A stretch of 64,000 nt of DNA from Candidatus Nitrosopumilus sp. (GTDB lineage: Archaea; Thermoproteota; Nitrososphaeria; Nitrososphaerales; Nitrosopumilaceae), in contig JABSRD010000002.1 of assembly GCA_013215285.1 (NCBI GenBank), positions 1-64,000 of the forward strand, in the 5' to 3' direction. Under the pieces are notes generated by a model. The model made no database searches. It was not told where the DNA came from and was given only the letters and a program-made list of their open reading frames with translations. How positions within the stretch are numbered: position 1 is the first letter of the stretch; every line of letters begins with the position of its first letter. Below, one piece after another: positions 40,591 to 50,900 of this stretch. The translations under genes and the position numbers were made by a program.

Positions 40591-40824
40591 TTATAAGGAA
40601 TCTTCAGATTTTCTTTGCATTAAATTAAATTCAGCACGTTTGAGTTTTGATGATTCTGTAACATCTTCAGTCATGTCATACAATTGATGAAGTTCCATAT
40701 TTGGAGTCAATTCATCTTCTTTTTCATCTTTTAATTCATGTTCCATGTTTGCCAAAATTTCAACATTTTCCTCTAAAATGTCAAGGCATTTTTTTACGGT
40801 ATCAGGAAGTTCGTCATCCATCAT
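40591..40824 (-). CDS. Small acidic helical protein
   Basis: 77 aa, acidic and helical (TVKKCLDILEENVEILANME, H-E-L-K-D-E-K-E-D-E, then a basic C-terminal segment KLKRAEFNLMQRK). No motif is recognised. It converges with the basic winged-helix-like gene, whose product has the opposite charge; interaction is conceivable but unsupported. Confidence 0.5.
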   Translation of the reverse strand: MMDDELPDTVKKCLDILEENVEILANMEHELKDEKEDELTPNMELHQLYDMTEDVTESSKLKRAEFNLMQRKSEDSL

Positions 40825-40880
40825 ATTTTCTAAGAGTAAGTAAAGTAAATGGTTTTCTGTATGTAATAGAATAGAACGTC

Positions 40881-41987
40881 TTATTGTTTGGCTATTTCTC
40901 TGAGTTTTGGCATTACATGAGTTGCAAATTTGTCAATAGAGCCAAAGTAGTTCTTACCCCAAAATCGAATTACAAAGTGGTTGACACCAGCTTTCATGAA
41001 TTTCTCAAATATTGGAATTATATCTTCAGGAGTACCAATTGCAGTTGAAGAACGAGCAACATCATCAGGCATCTTAGTTGCAGCCTCTCTCATCTTCATA
41101 ATCCAAGATTGATCAGACATGGAATATTCTGTAAAGTATTTAACAAAATCAAATCCTTCAATTTCTTTTAATCCGTGAACTCTCAAGATTTCAGGCTTGA
41201 ACAAACTTACTTTGACTGCTTCTTTCATTTTTGCCCAAGATTCTTCTGCATCTTCAGAAAAGTATACATCAATATCAAGTGCAAATTGGAAGTTGTCTTT
41301 TTCTTCTTGTGTTCTATTATTTTCATTCATTGATTTTTCAATTTGCGCTTTATGATCTGCAAAGAGTACTGGAGTATAACCGATTGGTAGCCAACCATCA
41401 CCAAGTTTTCCAGTTAATGCTAGTGTGCGTTTTCCACCAGATGCCATGTAAGTTGGTGGTCGTGGTTTTCTAATTGGAGGTGCTTGCAAACATGCTCCTT
41501 CAAGTTTGTAATATTTTCCATCATAACTTACTACGTTATCAGGAGTTGATTCATACAGTTTATGAATAACTTCAATTTGTTCTTCCCATTTTGAAACTGG
41601 TTTTTCAAATGGAATACAAAATTCTTTTAAATTTTGAGCCTCACCTGCACCAATTCCAAGAATTGCTCTACCCTTTGAAACTCTATCAAGAGTAATAGCA
41701 GCTAATGCGATGTTTGATGGATGTCTTCTAATTGCATCAGTAACACAAGTTCCTAATTCTACATTTTGTGTAACTGCAGCAATTGCAGACAACATCACCC
41801 AAGGATCTAAAACTACTGCATTTTTCCATTGTGGTACATTGGTGTGGTCCATATAGAAAATTGAATCATAACCAGTTTTATCAGCAAGAATGCAAGCTGT
41901 CAGAATTTGGTCTTCAGTATAACCGGCTCTTGCAACATTCAGTCCGTTTTGAATACCAAATTTTAGCTTTTTTTCACTCAAGTACAT
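40881..41987 (-). CDS. LLM-class flavin/F420-dependent oxidoreductase
   Basis: 368 aa luciferase-like TIM barrel: K-F-G-I-Q-N-G-L-N, L-A-D-K-T-G-Y-D-S-I-F-Y-M-D-H, V-E-L-G-T-C-V-T-D-A-I-R-R-H-P, G-I-G-A-G-E-A-Q-N and P-T-Y-M-A-S-G-G-K-R-T-L. This is the pattern of F420-dependent methylene-H4MPT reductase-like and related dehydrogenases. Thaumarchaea have many paralogues and make F420; the substrate is unknown. It is a single gene with its own promoter region. Confidence 0.85.
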   Translation of the reverse strand: MYLSEKKLKFGIQNGLNVARAGYTEDQILTACILADKTGYDSIFYMDHTNVPQWKNAVVLDPWVMLSAIAAVTQNVELGTCVTDAIRRHPSNIALAAITLDRVSKGRAILGIGAGEAQNLKEFCIPFEKPVSKWEEQIEVIHKLYESTPDNVVSYDGKYYKLEGACLQAPPIRKPRPPTYMASGGKRTLALTGKLGDGWLPIGYTPVLFADHKAQIEKSMNENNRTQEEKDNFQFALDIDVYFSEDAEESWAKMKEAVKVSLFKPEILRVHGLKEIEGFDFVKYFTEYSMSDQSWIMKMREAATKMPDDVARSSTAIGTPEDIIPIFEKFMKAGVNHFVIRFWGKNYFGSIDKFATHVMPKLREIAKQ

Positions 41988-42081
41988 TTACGTCAAATTA
42001 TTAGAATAAAAGGTTTAATCAAGCTGCCAATTTCGCAGTATATTAAGAAAATAGAAAAAGGGTAAAAAATTATTGAATTTT

Positions 42082-43026
42082 TTACAAATTACCTGTTTTG
42101 ATATCTTCAAGACACTTTACAACATCATCTTTTGATATTGGAATTGGATTTGGATCCAAATGCCCCCTATCAGTCATAACTGTATCTGCAGCTTCTGAAA
42201 CATCAGTTTTGAGTTCCAATTTATCAAAACCGAGTTTTTCCATAGCCTCTTTGAATCTATCATAGAAGATTGATTTGTTATGCTTGTGTGCAACTGTAGT
42301 ACAAGACGAAAGTGAAAAACCATGAGGTACACCTTCATTTGAGAATACATAGGACAAAGCATGTCCAAGTGTTGTAGAGCAATTACCAAATCCCATGCCA
42401 GATAACATTGAACCATATGGGTAGTTCTCTGGTTTGTCATTCATAATTGCGTCATAAAGAATCTCAAATGCTTGTTTACATAGAGTTCTAGTCAAGTCAT
42501 TACCAAGTTTGCTATCATAGCCTTCAGTAGCTTGAGCACATGCATCACAAACAGAATTTTTAAGAACTTGTTCTGGAGTACCATCCATAAAATATGAATC
42601 AACTACAGCCATGTCAGCTAAAAATCTGTCTTCATGTAACAATTTCTTTTTTCCATCAAATTTTAGAACACAATAAGTTGTCATTTCAGCTCCAGTTCCA
42701 AATGTTGTTGGAATTAGAATTTTTTCTTTTTTCAATTCAGGTGCAGCATATTTTACTACATCCATTGAACTTCCACCACCCAGTCCAATTAAGACAGATG
42801 GATTTTTGTCTTTGAATAGTGAAATGACTTTATTGACATCATCAATTGATGGTTCAGGTTTTACTTGATCATACAACATGTAATCCTGAATTCCCATTTT
42901 TGCTAACCATTTATCAGACAGTGCTGGAGGAACGGTTGTAACAACTAGGGCATTTTTAGGATACTCTGTTTCACCAAGTGCATTTTCTCCAAAGTTGATA
43001 ATTTTTGGAATACGAATTGTATGCAT
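42082..43026 (-). CDS. Iron-containing alcohol dehydrogenase; candidate malonic/succinic semialdehyde reductase
   Basis: 314 aa group III Fe-ADH. Marks are the nucleotide-binding G-L-G-G-G-S-S-M-D-V, the P-T-T-F-G-T-G-A-E-M-T segment and metal ligands in a G-H-A-L-S-Y stretch and P-H-G-F-S-L. It is shorter than typical 380-aa relatives. The N. maritimus malonic semialdehyde reductase of the 3-hydroxypropionate/4-hydroxybutyrate cycle is, as I recall, an Fe-ADH 22 genes from cdvC (Nmar_1110 versus Nmar_1088). This gene occupies that position here. The family call is certain; the pathway role comes from synteny recalled from memory. Confidence 0.85.
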   Translation of the reverse strand: MHTIRIPKIINFGENALGETEYPKNALVVTTVPPALSDKWLAKMGIQDYMLYDQVKPEPSIDDVNKVISLFKDKNPSVLIGLGGGSSMDVVKYAAPELKKEKILIPTTFGTGAEMTTYCVLKFDGKKKLLHEDRFLADMAVVDSYFMDGTPEQVLKNSVCDACAQATEGYDSKLGNDLTRTLCKQAFEILYDAIMNDKPENYPYGSMLSGMGFGNCSTTLGHALSYVFSNEGVPHGFSLSSCTTVAHKHNKSIFYDRFKEAMEKLGFDKLELKTDVSEAADTVMTDRGHLDPNPIPISKDDVVKCLEDIKTGNL

Positions 43027-43077
43027 AAATCACAGACGTCATTGATTATTATTATATCTTGCATTATGAAGTGAGTT

Positions 43078-44355
43078 ATGATGATTCAAAATTTTGAAGA
43101 GTTGGCAACTAGTGATAAAAAAAAAGATTGTTTAGAAATTTTAGAGTCAGGGCTTCAAGCAGCAAATCCAGAAAATATTATTCCAATGTATGTTACACCT
43201 AATGAAATCAAAATTGGGAATAAATCAATAAAGATTGAAAAATATTCCAACATCTATTCAGTGGCATTTGGAAAAGCAGGTGATTCTATGACAAGAGCAC
43301 TTAATGCAATTATTCCCATAAAAAGTGGAATTATAGTAATTCCTAAAGGTTCAAAATCAAGAATTAAAGGAAAAAAGTTCCAAATTTTCAATTCTAGGCA
43401 TCCCAAACCAGATCAAACAAGCATAAAGGCTGCAAAAGAAGTCATGAAATTTCTTCAAAATAAACGAAGTGACGAATTAGTAATTTTTCTTGTTTCAGGT
43501 GGAGGATCATCATTACTTGCATTACCAGATGGAATCACTCTTGATGACAAAATCTATGTTACAAACTTTCTTTTAAAATCAGGAGCAACGATTCAAGAAT
43601 TTAATTGTGTTAGGAAGCATTTATCAAAAATCAAAGGGGGTAAACTAGTTGAAAATATGAAATGTCAAGGTGTTAGTTTAGTAATGTCAGATGTTGAAGG
43701 AGATGATCTTTCATCTATTGCATCAGGTACAACATACATGGATGATACAACATCTTCAGATGCGTTAGATATTTTAGACAAATATAAAATTAAAAGAAAA
43801 ATGCCTTTAGAAGTTTTAGTGGTTTTAGAAAAAGGAAGACATAAAGAAAGTTTAGAAACTAAAAAGAAAGAAAAAATTGAAAATTATATCATTGCAAACA
43901 ATAATGATTGTTTGAAAGCTATGGAAAAAACAGCAAAAAAGATGGGCTACAAAGTTATCACAATGCAAATTTTTGGCGATATTAAAGAAGCAGTAACAAA
44001 AATTCTTGAAAATATTTCAAAAGATGAAAAAACATGTATTATTTTTGGGGGTGAAACAACAGTACGGGTTCTAGGAAAAGGAATGGGTGGACGAAATCAA
44101 GAATTGGTTTTAAGAATTTTAAAAAATACTCAAAAATTAAAAAAAATAGTTATTGCATCCATGGGTACAGATGGAATAGATGGAAATTCTGTTTTTGCTG
44201 GAGCCATTACAGAAAATACAAAAATGGATTCAGCAATAATGAAAGAATTTCTAGTAAATAGTGATTCGGGTAGATTTTTCCAAAAACAAAAAGCCAACAT
44301 CATTACTGATTTTACTCACACAAATCTCATGGATATAGGCGTGATTTTGAGATAA
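43078..44355 (+). CDS. Glycerate 2-kinase (MOFRL family)
   Basis: 425 aa. The N-terminal DUF4147 domain carries V-A-F-G-K-A-G-D-S-M, L-V-S-G-G-G-S-S-L-L-A-L-P, and C-V-R-K-H-L-S-K-I-K-G-G-K-L. The C-terminal MOFRL domain has F-G-G-E-T-T-V-R-V, G-M-G-G-R-N-Q-E-L and S-M-G-T-D-G-I-D-G-N. In archaea this enzyme yields 2-phosphoglycerate from glycerate and can feed gluconeogenesis. It is divergent from the Fe-ADH across 51 bp. Confidence 0.92.
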   Translation: MMIQNFEELATSDKKKDCLEILESGLQAANPENIIPMYVTPNEIKIGNKSIKIEKYSNIYSVAFGKAGDSMTRALNAIIPIKSGIIVIPKGSKSRIKGKKFQIFNSRHPKPDQTSIKAAKEVMKFLQNKRSDELVIFLVSGGGSSLLALPDGITLDDKIYVTNFLLKSGATIQEFNCVRKHLSKIKGGKLVENMKCQGVSLVMSDVEGDDLSSIASGTTYMDDTTSSDALDILDKYKIKRKMPLEVLVVLEKGRHKESLETKKKEKIENYIIANNNDCLKAMEKTAKKMGYKVITMQIFGDIKEAVTKILENISKDEKTCIIFGGETTVRVLGKGMGGRNQELVLRILKNTQKLKKIVIASMGTDGIDGNSVFAGAITENTKMDSAIMKEFLVNSDSGRFFQKQKANIITDFTHTNLMDIGVILR

Positions 44356-44403
44356 ATTATGAGCTTTTAATATCATAAAGGCGTATTCTAACCAGATAAA
44401 ATA

Positions 44404-44640
44404 ATGTTAGAGAAACCATTCAATCCAGATTTACTATACAACAGAGTTGTTCATTTCTATATTGACAAAAAGGGATTTTCTAAAGATAAGGCAAATTCAA
44501 TTGCTCAATCAGTTGTACAAAAAGAAGCTCAAAGAAGAATTTGTAAAAATGAAAAATGCAAACATTTCTCACATGATCATATTAGAAATGCCGAAACATG
44601 TCTAGTTGAAAATTGTCAATGCAATGAATTTACTAAATAA
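44404..44640 (+). CDS. Small Cys/His-rich thaumarchaeal protein
   Basis: 78 aa. An N-terminal helix (FNPDLLYNRVVHFYIDKKGF) leads to a Cys/His cluster: R-I-C-K-N-E-K-C-K-H-F-S-H-D-H, then E-T-C and N-C-Q-C. Five Cys and several His could bind one or two zinc ions. It is not a named zinc-finger class. It overlaps the 3' end of the convergent nuclease gene by 8 bp. Function unknown. Confidence 0.65.
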   Translation: MLEKPFNPDLLYNRVVHFYIDKKGFSKDKANSIAQSVVQKEAQRRICKNEKCKHFSHDHIRNAETCLVENCQCNEFTK

Positions 44641-45613
44641 AGTCATCTAAAGAATTTTTTACCAAAGGCTGTGCACTAATTCCTCTTTTCCTCAAATCTT
44701 CTGCAAATTCATCAACAAAACCATGTATAGTGTAAACTTGTTCAGCATCAGATTGCATTACCATATCTACTAATTCATTATAATCAGAATGATCACTCAT
44801 TGGAATAGAGTAATCAGTTCGTCGTCCAAAAGAGAATTTTTTTGATTGTGCCCAACCGCTAAATCCTATTGTTACTGCACCATACTTTGATTTCATATCT
44901 TGAACAAATTTATTTTTGCTAGACATTAAAGGGGCAATCATCACCCAAGGTTTTTTTTCTAGTAAAGCATTTTTTTCAGCTTCAGAATGTCCAATTCCAT
45001 CTTTTAGAGGAACACCTAATTTTTGGTGAAGTGAATTCATTTCTTTGACAGAGTCATGAAAGTAAAGAGGTCCCCAATGTCCAAAGAGTTGAGTAATAGT
45101 TTGAGCCTTACCAAGCTGATACCCCATCAAAATTACAGGTATTCCTTTACTGTAAAGCCCAGAAATTAATTCATTTACTTGTTTTTTAATTTCATCTATT
45201 TTAGGAAAAGTAAATTCGGGTAAACCAAATGTACATTCAGTAATCAGAGTTTTACATTTGGGAATTTTGGCACCATGAAGAAACCCTCTATCTCTTGTAC
45301 AAATATCGCCAGTATAGAAAATATCATCAAATAATAGCCCTTTTGCCCCAAGAATATGACCACTATCAATTAAAGAAAAATCATCAAGGGATTCAACATG
45401 ATTTTGCATTTTAAATCCTCGAAGATTAGCAATTTCATTTGTTTCAATTGAAGATAAGATGGTTCCACCATTTTTTGTTGGAAGGTGGTCAATGTGTGCA
45501 TGTGAGACAAAATTAATCCCTAAAGCGTCAGAATTTTTTGGATCCAAGTAAACACGTTTTTCATTAACCTCACACAGGATTCCATTTTTTGTCATCCTGA
45601 CTTTTCTAGACAA
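44633..45613 (-). CDS. Metallo-beta-lactamase-fold nuclease (mRNA 3'-end-processing/ligase-associated exonuclease type)
   Basis: 326 aa. The MBL core is V-S-H-A-H-I-D-H-L-P (H-x-H-x-D-H) near residues 36-45, followed by D-S-G-H-I-L-G-A and Y-T-G-D-I. The second half has the C-T-F-G-L-P and D-H-S-D-Y metal-site segments of the SNM1/Exo_lig/beta-CASP-related group. Archaeal relatives are annotated as mRNA 3'-end processing factors; DNA exonuclease activity is the alternative. The frame starts at TTG 45613, well placed from the TATA box; ATG 45595 is an alternative start. Confidence 0.8.
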   Translation of the reverse strand: MSRKVRMTKNGILCEVNEKRVYLDPKNSDALGINFVSHAHIDHLPTKNGGTILSSIETNEIANLRGFKMQNHVESLDDFSLIDSGHILGAKGLLFDDIFYTGDICTRDRGFLHGAKIPKCKTLITECTFGLPEFTFPKIDEIKKQVNELISGLYSKGIPVILMGYQLGKAQTITQLFGHWGPLYFHDSVKEMNSLHQKLGVPLKDGIGHSEAEKNALLEKKPWVMIAPLMSSKNKFVQDMKSKYGAVTIGFSGWAQSKKFSFGRRTDYSIPMSDHSDYNELVDMVMQSDAEQVYTIHGFVDEFAEDLRKRGISAQPLVKNSLDDFI

Positions 45614-45635
45614 TAAAAACAGGGGGATTAGATTT

Positions 45636-45645
45636 GATATAAATC
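45636..45645 (-). promoter_or_regulatory. TATA box of the MBL nuclease gene
   Basis: GATTTATATC on the minus strand is centred about 28 bp upstream of the TTG at 45613. Confidence 0.45.
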
Positions 45646-45765
45646 ACAAGTGTTATAGAAGTAAACCTCAGATCAAGTAATTTTTTTGTTATATCTATGA
45701 GGGTTTTTTGAGTGTCATATTAGTTTGAAAACTAGTAATCCTAAAAATCTTATTTAATTTAGAAA

Positions 45766-47907
45766 TTACAAGTCAAAAACAACGCTAGCAGTATTCCCAA
45801 CAGAGTCTTTAACGGTTACAGTATAAGTGCCAGGAATGTGTTTAGATTTTGCAGTCCACAGTAAATCAAATTCACCATTTTTTATAGTTGGAATATTTTT
45901 TTGAAAAACAATAGTCCCTTCCTCAGATTCAATTGTGATAAATACATCTTGTTTTTCAGTTGTAAATCCTTCAATAGTAACAAAGGTTCCAACAGATGAT
46001 GAAATAATTTCAGTTACACTAATACTAAGATCTTCTACTCCCAAAGAGACAACTTGAAATTCATAATTCTCTGAAATGGTACCGCTCTGAGATCTAATTA
46101 CCCAATTTCCAAAAGATGCATCAGAAGGAATAGTGAAAGTCTTTACAAACAAATTACCATTTTTATCTGCGAATGTCTCTTTTTGATTTATCAAAAATCC
46201 ATTAGAATCAATCAAGAACAAATCAACAAAGGTATGAGGTGCAGAAGTCCCCAGTACAGATATCAATTGAGTGGGGCTATACTTTTTTTCTAGAATATTC
46301 AAGTCAATAGGCATGGAATTAGAGGGTAAATCAACAGTAAACATATCAAAGTCCTGATAACCAGCCATGGAAACTAATACAGTATACACCCCTAGATAAA
46401 ATTCTGACAAGTTTAGATAGTAATTTCTTTTTCCATCAGGACCAAGTTCTACATTATCAGTAAATTTTTCATGGTCATTTTCATCAAGAATTGAAAGTGT
46501 GACATCTTGTGAAGGATCACCAGTAATTCCAATTAGGGCAACATCATTACTGAAATAATTTACATTGTTTAATGCAGTAGAAATAATTTTTTTTGGGTAT
46601 TGGCCCAAACCAACAAAGATAATTTCAGATTCACCTTCCTGAAATACATATAGAACATATGTTCCCTGTAAAGTTGAAGAGAAGGTAGAATATTCAACTT
46701 TAAAAAAACCAGAAGGAGCAACAACAAAATTTGTGGATAAAACTTCACTTCCTTTAGGATTAACAAGTTTTATGGTAATATTCTTGTCAGGGATAGCTGT
46801 TCCATTAAAGATCATTAAATCTTCAGGAAAAAATGTTAATTTTGTTGAAGAAACATGAATTTGTTTTGATAAAACCACATCCCAAGACTTGAGAATAGTA
46901 TTTTTTCCATCACTGATTTGGGTAGTGTACGTATCTATTGGAGTATCAAGTGGAACAATATTTGAAATAGACCAATCCCCCATAGAATCAGAGTTTGTTG
47001 TTTTAGTAGAAAAAAGATTCCCAAAAGAATCAGTTGTTTTTATTATTATCAAAGTGTCAGGGTTTACGGTTCCAGAAAATTCTATTTTTTCTGTTCTAAA
47101 AAATTTGTCTTGAATTTCAGAAACAGTTAGATCAATATTTTTAGAAACTTTTTTTTCAATATCAGTCAAGTTGATACGAATTATTTTTTCATTTTCTAAA
47201 ACATCTTTTAAAATCAAATTTATTTGTCCAATTTTTGTTTTTGTTGGAATTTTAGAAGTTGATATAAAATTTCCATCATCATCTGTTTCAAAAGATTGAA
47301 GTAGGCTAGTATCTAAAAATAATTTCAAAATAGAATTAGGTGCAAAATTATCACCAATAACACGAATTGTTGATCCTGGATGAATTGATTTTGGAGCGAC
47401 AGTAAAAACAGAATCAGATAGAATTCCAGTTGCATCTTCGACTAATTGGGGTTCATTTATGCCTAAAGATGATTCAAAGTTAGGCAAAGTTTGCCCAAGA
47501 TCTATAGAATTTCCATCATTGCCCAAAACATCCCATTGAAATAAAGGGTTTGATTTTTCTGAGATAATTCCAAACTTTACAATTTCATTTTGTTTTAATG
47601 GCTCCAAAGATGTAAAAATTATCACGTTTTGGGAATTTACAGTTGCAGTCCAACCATTTTCAGATTTAAAGGAGATAATATTATTATCAACAATCCAAAT
47701 TCTAATTGTTTTAATTTCTTTAACCCCAGAGTTGGTGAATTCAATTATAGATGTATTTTCAAATGAAAAACTTCTAGTGTTAATTTTTTCTTCATCAGCG
47801 AAAATATCATTTGGAACAAAATCAAGCATCATAAATGATGTAGACAATAAAATTAGAAGAATGAATACATGTGATGAATTATTAAATTTGTGAAAAATGA
47901 TATTCAA
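45766..47907 (-). CDS. Secreted multi-domain beta-sandwich protein
   Basis: 713 aa. An N-terminal signal sequence (hydrophobic core V-F-I-L-L-I-L-L-S-T-S-F near residues 14-25) is followed by tandem Ig-like/IPT-like domains. They include S-I-H-P-G-S-T-I-R-V-I-G-D-N-F-A-P-N and several I-x-G-T-x-x-P or V-L-G-T-S-A-P-H units. It ends at G-N-T-A-S-V-V-F-D-L without a transmembrane helix or sorting motif. Such proteins are likely cell-surface adhesins or envelope parts. The TTG start follows the stop of the giant surface gene after one base, so they are translationally linked. Confidence 0.8.
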   Translation of the reverse strand: MNIIFHKFNNSSHVFILLILLSTSFMMLDFVPNDIFADEEKINTRSFSFENTSIIEFTNSGVKEIKTIRIWIVDNNIISFKSENGWTATVNSQNVIIFTSLEPLKQNEIVKFGIISEKSNPLFQWDVLGNDGNSIDLGQTLPNFESSLGINEPQLVEDATGILSDSVFTVAPKSIHPGSTIRVIGDNFAPNSILKLFLDTSLLQSFETDDDGNFISTSKIPTKTKIGQINLILKDVLENEKIIRINLTDIEKKVSKNIDLTVSEIQDKFFRTEKIEFSGTVNPDTLIIIKTTDSFGNLFSTKTTNSDSMGDWSISNIVPLDTPIDTYTTQISDGKNTILKSWDVVLSKQIHVSSTKLTFFPEDLMIFNGTAIPDKNITIKLVNPKGSEVLSTNFVVAPSGFFKVEYSTFSSTLQGTYVLYVFQEGESEIIFVGLGQYPKKIISTALNNVNYFSNDVALIGITGDPSQDVTLSILDENDHEKFTDNVELGPDGKRNYYLNLSEFYLGVYTVLVSMAGYQDFDMFTVDLPSNSMPIDLNILEKKYSPTQLISVLGTSAPHTFVDLFLIDSNGFLINQKETFADKNGNLFVKTFTIPSDASFGNWVIRSQSGTISENYEFQVVSLGVEDLSISVTEIISSSVGTFVTIEGFTTEKQDVFITIESEEGTIVFQKNIPTIKNGEFDLLWTAKSKHIPGTYTVTVKDSVGNTASVVFDL

Positions 47908-47908
47908 T

Positions 47909-50900
47909 CTATTCTAAAAGTGCTTTTTCAAAGTTAACAGTTGCTTTTATAATTCCAATAAAGTGTCCATCATCATCATTAACAGATACAGACAGTTCAG
48001 CAGTATAAACTCCAGAATATCCTTCACTGTTAGAACCAGACATCACATAAACACCATCAGTTTTAGTATTACTCCACCATGATTCATCATTTTGCATATA
48101 GTCCTGAGTCTTTTCTGTAATTATCACATTTGCACCATATGCATTTGTGATTGCAATACTAGTTAATGGAACAAGATCATCTTTATGATGTTCAATTATT
48201 GCCTTTGCCATTAATGCAGAATCATTATCCATCAAGGTGGCCATAAATGGAGTTATAGTATTTGGATTTTGGCTCCATTTGATATCTCTTTGAGTAGTTA
48301 GTTCATATAGATTTTCAAAGGTTTCAAATTCATCATTGGAATTAATTAGTTCCTTTTGAATTTCTGCATTATTTGCCAATGATCTTAATGTTCTAATTTT
48401 ATCTTCCAAATCTCCAAGATTTGCTTGTCTGAAATAATCACTAGAATCATTAAATTTGAATTTTATATTATCAGATAATGAATCTGTATTTAGAGTAAAT
48501 TCTTCTAGTTCAGACTGTGGTTGGACATTAAATGAACTGGTCCTATCATTATTAGATAGTGCACCAGTACGTTTCAAGTATTGCAATGCGTTAACAAATT
48601 CTTCTTGGTTCACTTGATCATCTAATATCCATTTAACTAAATGTTTGACATATGGAGGAATCTGTTCACCTTTGATTCCAAATTTCGACAAGACATCTGC
48701 GTCAGATGCAGTTTCTACATCATAGCCACCCCACTGCTTTAGAACAGAAAGTTGTCCATCAGTCCATGTCTTAGTTTGAAGTTCAACTTCTGGAACTGGT
48801 TCTGAAATTCCCGGAACTGTTTCTGATGTTCCCGGAGTTGCTTCTGGTACGACAGACTCTGATTCAGGTTCTGTATCAGATATTCCTGATTCAGGGGTTA
48901 TGGATATAATATTACTTGATTGTTCAGAGATTGTAACCATTAATGCATCAGGTAAGAGGAATTGTACAGAGTTTCGTTTAATGTCCCATGCTCTGAATAA
49001 TACATCAGATTGTGGAATTTCATCTTTAAAGATCACTGTAAAGTCAAACACAGACTTATTTCCAGAAATTGAAGGAACTACATTAGCAGTTGCTATCAAA
49101 TTATGTGGATCTATTATTTCTAATCCTGACTGTTCATCATAAATTACAATAGTTTCAGTTAGGTCATTTAGAATTTGTGAACCATGTTGGTTTACATATA
49201 GTTCAACATGTTTCATATTTCCTGCACCTGAATTTTCATATACTGTTAGAGTTGTTTGTGACTCCTCTCCAGTTTTGATTTGTGCAGTATGAATAGTCTC
49301 AAATTGATAAGATTGGTAGTTTACTCCATCATACCTTAATGGGAATTCATTTTGGGTAAATCCAACACTGAATGATGGTGGAGTACTATCGCCGCTTCCG
49401 CCACCGCCACTAGAACCAGAACCACCAAATCCGGAGAAGTGTTTAGTCCAAATATCAGTATTTACAAAACATGCCTCTCCATCAAGTATAGCAGTGCCAG
49501 TTATTGTTCCAATGAAAGTATCTGCAGTTGCAGAATTAATAACAGTTACATCACAAGCTTGAATTTCTAAAGTAGCACCTGCGGCATTAATTGAGAATAC
49601 GGTTCCTGCCAATCCAGGAATTGTAATTTTAACAGGTACACTAAATGTTAAATCAACATCAGGATCACCGAATTCAACTACATCTACATTAGATAAATTT
49701 AGATCAGGGAAAGCCGTTGCAAACGCAGCATCTGGGACTTTTATAGAAACAGTAACTTCAATTGTTTCAGATGCACTAAATCCACTAACTTCAACTGATG
49801 GTGGGAATTCTATTGTTGCAGTACTACTTTCTACAGTAATTGTAGTTGCGGGGAATGTGGCAGTTCCAGCGCCACTATCGGTAAATGCTGAAACATCAAC
49901 TATCGGAGTTGTTCCTGCAGGTGCAACAATTGTTTCAATTAAAGTGTCATCAGTTAAAGCAATATCCACAGTACCATCACTATCGGTATCAGTAAGTGTG
50001 GCAGTTGTTATTTCAGTTGCATCAATAGTTGCTGCAATTACTTTAGTGCCAGAATTACCTAATAGATTTCCTGCAAGATCAGTTACAGTTGTTTCAATAT
50101 CAAAGGTAATTCCTGAATCAGTTCCACTAGATGATGCAGTTGCTGTAGACCAAATTACAGTGATGCTTGGAGTAGTAGAACCAACAAGTGAAGAACCAGT
50201 TTCAGTACTTTGAGCTCCAACTGTAATTGAAGTATATTCTCCAGCAGAAGTAATTACAGGTTCATTATAAGCAACAACTATTGATTTAGTACCAGATACA
50301 AATGCTTCAACAAATAGTGGTGCAGTGTTATCAACTGTAAAAGTAGCGCCAGAAGTTGGTGTAGAAACAACTAGATTTCCTGCAGCATCTTCAGCAGTTG
50401 CCATTGCAACAGTGGCAGTTCCATCACCTGTACCTACTGTATGAGCAAAAGTGTAAACTGTTGTAGATGATTTTACCATATTGGTCGTAGCAATGGTGTT
50501 TGCTCCAGAGATTGAGAGTTGTGGAACTGGTGAATCTGCTACGGCTTCATTAAAAGTTGCAGTAATTGTTACAGGTGCACCTGACTTGTATGGTCCTGCT
50601 GTAGAATATGTGATTGCAACAGTTGGAGCAGTAAAGTCAAAGGTTACTCCACCAGAATCAAGTGTAATATCAGGTGAACCAGATCCTGCATTTCCTGCAA
50701 GGTCTGCAAATGTTACAGATACTGCTGCAGTACTAGCATCAACTACATCAGCTTCTGCTGTAGTGTATGTGGCACTCCAGGATGTAGCACTACCAAGGTC
50801 AGTTGGGCCAACATCAGGTGCTTCACCAGCTATAGTAATAGTTGGGGTTGTAATTGCTTCATTGGTTGTAAATGTCAAAGTTAGAACATCGCCTTCAGCA

